Positions 33,104 to 34,888 of a DNA stretch of 34,888 nucleotides are shown here, piece by piece. Origin of the DNA: an uncultured Pseudomonadota bacterium (GTDB lineage Bacteria; Pseudomonadota; Alphaproteobacteria; RUG11792). Every line of letters starts with the position of its first letter. Position 1 is the stretch's first letter. The stretch lies in contig CADBOF010000002.1 of NCBI GenBank assembly GCA_902796345.1, positions 1 through 34,888 of the forward strand, in the 5' to 3' direction. Position numbers and translations under genes: made by a program. The notes beneath the pieces are model-generated. The model made no database searches and was not told where the DNA came from. It was given only the letters and a program-made list of their open reading frames with translations.

Positions 33104-34888
33104 TTACTTTTCATAGAAGGTGATAGGCGGAACCTCGCTTTGATTACCTTTATCGCTGTCGTTTTTGATAAATACATCAATAAAATCGTCTTCATTGTTA
33201 CTTTTTTTAACCGCGTCCAATTGCATTCTTATCATCCTGTTAGATACATAATTTGAGACGGCATAGTCACAGCCTCGAAAATTTTTGTATTTCGAAAAAT
33301 ATATATTATTTTTCCTTATCAAATATTCTGCAAGTTTTGACATTTTTTCAAAATCCTTTGTATACTCCTTTAAGTTATTTGATAATAATATTGCTATGTC
33401 AGTGTCAATATTATTTTCATATAATGTTTTTGCAAGCTTTTCTATATTCTGTGTTGGCTTGTCGTCACTGGGAAGTTTAAAACCGTATTTAATTGCGGTA
33501 TCTTTTAAATCTTTTAAGATTTCTGCTAAAAGTGAGTTTTCAACATATTGCAAAGCGACGTTTTTGTTAATAGCTATTTCTTCTCCGTTAAGAGCTTTTT
33601 TACGGGGATTTTTTATAAGACTATAAGTTAATTCGCAAATTCTTTCTATATCTCTTTCGTAACGATACTTTGCATTTTTTAAAGTATATTCAAGTAATCC
33701 GTTAAATTCACCTATGTCTAACCTCTGTGAACGAATTTTTTGTACTAGATCGTAAATAAAATTCATTTCGAATTGTTCAACCTTTGCAAATTTGTGTATC
33801 GTATTGTATATGAGGTTTACGTCGGTAACAATGTCTAACTGAAAAATTCTCCAAAGTTTCGGTTGACTATCGTCTTGAGCAAAAATATAATCATTAATGT
33901 CTTTTAATATTTTTGTTACAAGTTGATTTATTGAGCTGAAGTCCTGTTTTGGTTTCTCGTCTAACAAGTTTTTCAAAATATAGTGAACGCTGTCGGTACC
34001 CATAGCTAATACGTCTTGGATTTTTTTATTATCTTGAATAGAATGTTGTTTTTTAAACTCATAGCAAATGTCTAAATATTTGTTGATAACTGTGTAGAAT
34101 ATCAAAACCTTTTCATTTATTGAAAGTTTGTTTAATGATACTTTTTCAATAGTATTAGTCAAGTTCCATACTTCAGAAAGAATTTTTGGTGAAAAAAATG
34201 GTAATTTTTGTAAGCCTTCCTGGATCTCTTCGTACACCTTGGCATTTGTGAGATCGTTGAATTTTGTCGCATTTGTAGTATTAAGATGTTCATCTATTTT
34301 TTGTAAAATCTTCTGTGCATGTATGTCTATTTCATCGTTGCATTTGTTAAGTTCTAGCGCAAAATTACTGACCTGTTCATATTCTTTGGGTTCGTTGAAC
34401 CATTCAGAAGAGCTTAACTGTTTATTAATAGAATTGGCTCTTTTATCAAAAATATTTTTTGCTTTATCTTCTGAACTAATATTTTTGTGTTCTGAATTAA
34501 CATTTTTTGTACCATGTTTCCCAAAGTCAGTATTGTTATATAAAACCTTTTCACTGCTATCTAACTCTATGGGTTCATCTGACCATGAAACGGTTTTGTG
34601 TTCTTCATTTTTCTCACTTTTAATTTTTTCTTTAATTTTGTTGATGTTTTCGTTTTTAATTTCGTTGGTATTATTGTTTTCATTGGAGTTTTCTTGATTA
34701 TTGGAGTTGTCTTGATTATTGGAAGTGTCTTGTTCTTTTTCATCTCTTTCAGAGTTAACATCTCTTCTTAAAATTTCTTTTTCTTGAACCTTTCCAACAA
34801 TGCTTTTGATATCATTACCATTTTTATTTTTAATATCACAAATAACGCCGAATTGAGTTAAATAACAATCCCAATCGTGTTTTAAAAA
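33104..34888 (-). CDS. Asn/Lys-rich hypothetical protein, N-terminus beyond right edge
   Basis: The leftward frame has no stop from base 34888 down to the stop at 33104, so at least 594 residues are encoded and the start is outside. A GTG at 34237 would yield only the C-terminal 377 residues and is probably not the true start. Near the right edge, KHDWDCYLTQF (34850-34882) matches KHDWMCYLQQF of the protein at 27323-28807. It is followed by a linker rich in Asn, Glu, Lys and Gln, including three six-residue repeats (34682-34735), then a helical region. Toward the C-terminus AKYRY (33659-33673), KYGF (33479-33490) and YENNID keep nearly the same spacing as in the 27323 protein. No known domain is recognised. 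It was probably exported like its relative, but the signal region is not visible. Confidence 0.8.
   Translation of the reverse strand, partial: FLKHDWDCYLTQFGVICDIKNKNGNDIKSIVGKVQEKEILRRDVNSERDEKEQDTSNNQDNSNNQENSNENNNTNEIKNENINKIKEKIKSEKNEEHKTVSWSDEPIELDSSEKVLYNNTDFGKHGTKNVNSEHKNISSEDKAKNIFDKRANSINKQLSSSEWFNEPKEYEQVSNFALELNKCNDEIDIHAQKILQKIDEHLNTTNATKFNDLTNAKVYEEIQEGLQKLPFFSPKILSEVWNLTNTIEKVSLNKLSINEKVLIFYTVINKYLDICYEFKKQHSIQDNKKIQDVLAMGTDSVHYILKNLLDEKPKQDFSSINQLVTKILKDINDYIFAQDDSQPKLWRIFQLDIVTDVNLIYNTIHKFAKVEQFEMNFIYDLVQKIRSQRLDIGEFNGLLEYTLKNAKYRYERDIERICELTYSLIKNPRKKALNGEEIAINKNVALQYVENSLLAEILKDLKDTAIKYGFKLPSDDKPTQNIEKLAKTLYENNIDTDIAILLSNNLKEYTKDFEKMSKLAEYLIRKNNIYFSKYKNFRGCDYAVSNYVSNRMIRMQLDAVKKSNNEDDFIDVFIKNDSDKGNQSEVPPITFYEK
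34682..34735 (-). repeat. Three 18-bp coding repeats (Asn/Gln/Ser hexapeptide)
   Basis: Units at 34682-34699, 34700-34717 and 34718-34735 are 18 bases each. The first two differ by one base and the third is more diverged. On the coding strand they encode variants of a six-residue Gln-Asp/Glu-Asn-Ser-Asn-Asn unit in the low-complexity linker, a place where copy number may vary between strains. Confidence 0.85.

Noticed and set aside
34128-34697. Rightward open frame of 189 residues, membrane-protein-like
   Set aside because: Same artefact: antisense to the Asn/Lys/Glu-rich right-edge gene, which is open through the whole stretch.

Overview
This AT-rich window comes from a Gram-negative bacterium. 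The evidence for an outer membrane is an MlaA/VacJ homologue, an apolipoprotein N-acyltransferase (Lnt) and a SurA/PpiD-like periplasmic chaperone. The gene set and protein flavour fit an alphaproteobacterium, and several lineage-specific Asn/Lys-rich exported proteins suggest a host-associated one (Holosporales/Rickettsiales-like). That placement is inference; no 16S gene is present.

Layout. (1) 1-969: a leftward exported Asn-rich protein cut by the left edge. (2) 970-1517: a gene-free region with nine identical 9-mers in two arrays of opposite orientation, each with an 11-bp period. They are one base away from the DnaA-box consensus, so this is a candidate replication origin. (3) 1518-3378: comEC, split by a frameshift at a run of eight A. 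(4) 3489-7435: a leftward cluster rpsP-rimM-accB-accC-pgeF-ybaB. (5) 7603-11663: a duplicated-module PPIase-like chaperone, a short aspartokinase and mlaA. (6) 11797-27091: a compact rightward run of 26 genes, rpsL-rpsG-fusA-tuf, the full S10 and spc sets, secY and adk. It ends at a hairpin terminator; the usual rpsM-rpsK-rpoA-rplQ genes do not follow. (7) 27323-28807: an unrecognised exported protein. (8) 29066-33025: tyrS, uppP, a Sel1-repeat protein and lnt. A bidirectional terminator follows. (9) 33104-34888: a leftward Asn-rich protein running off the right edge.

How it works together. The core is translation (ribosomal proteins, EF-G, EF-Tu, TyrRS, RimM) plus protein export (SecY) and envelope upkeep: fatty-acid initiation (AccBC), undecaprenyl phosphate recycling (UppP), lipoprotein acylation (Lnt), lipid asymmetry (MlaA), peptidoglycan editing (PgeF), and the aspartate pathway likely kept for diaminopimelate.

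The most notable points are the origin-like arrays, and the three unrecognised exported proteins in regions 1, 7 and 9, which share spaced motifs and look like diverged members of one undescribed family. Others are an 18-A tract inside rpsQ, the comEC frameshift, altered UppP signature residues, and palindromes over the predicted tyrS and mlaA promoters. No tRNA, rRNA, insertion sequence or CRISPR array was seen.
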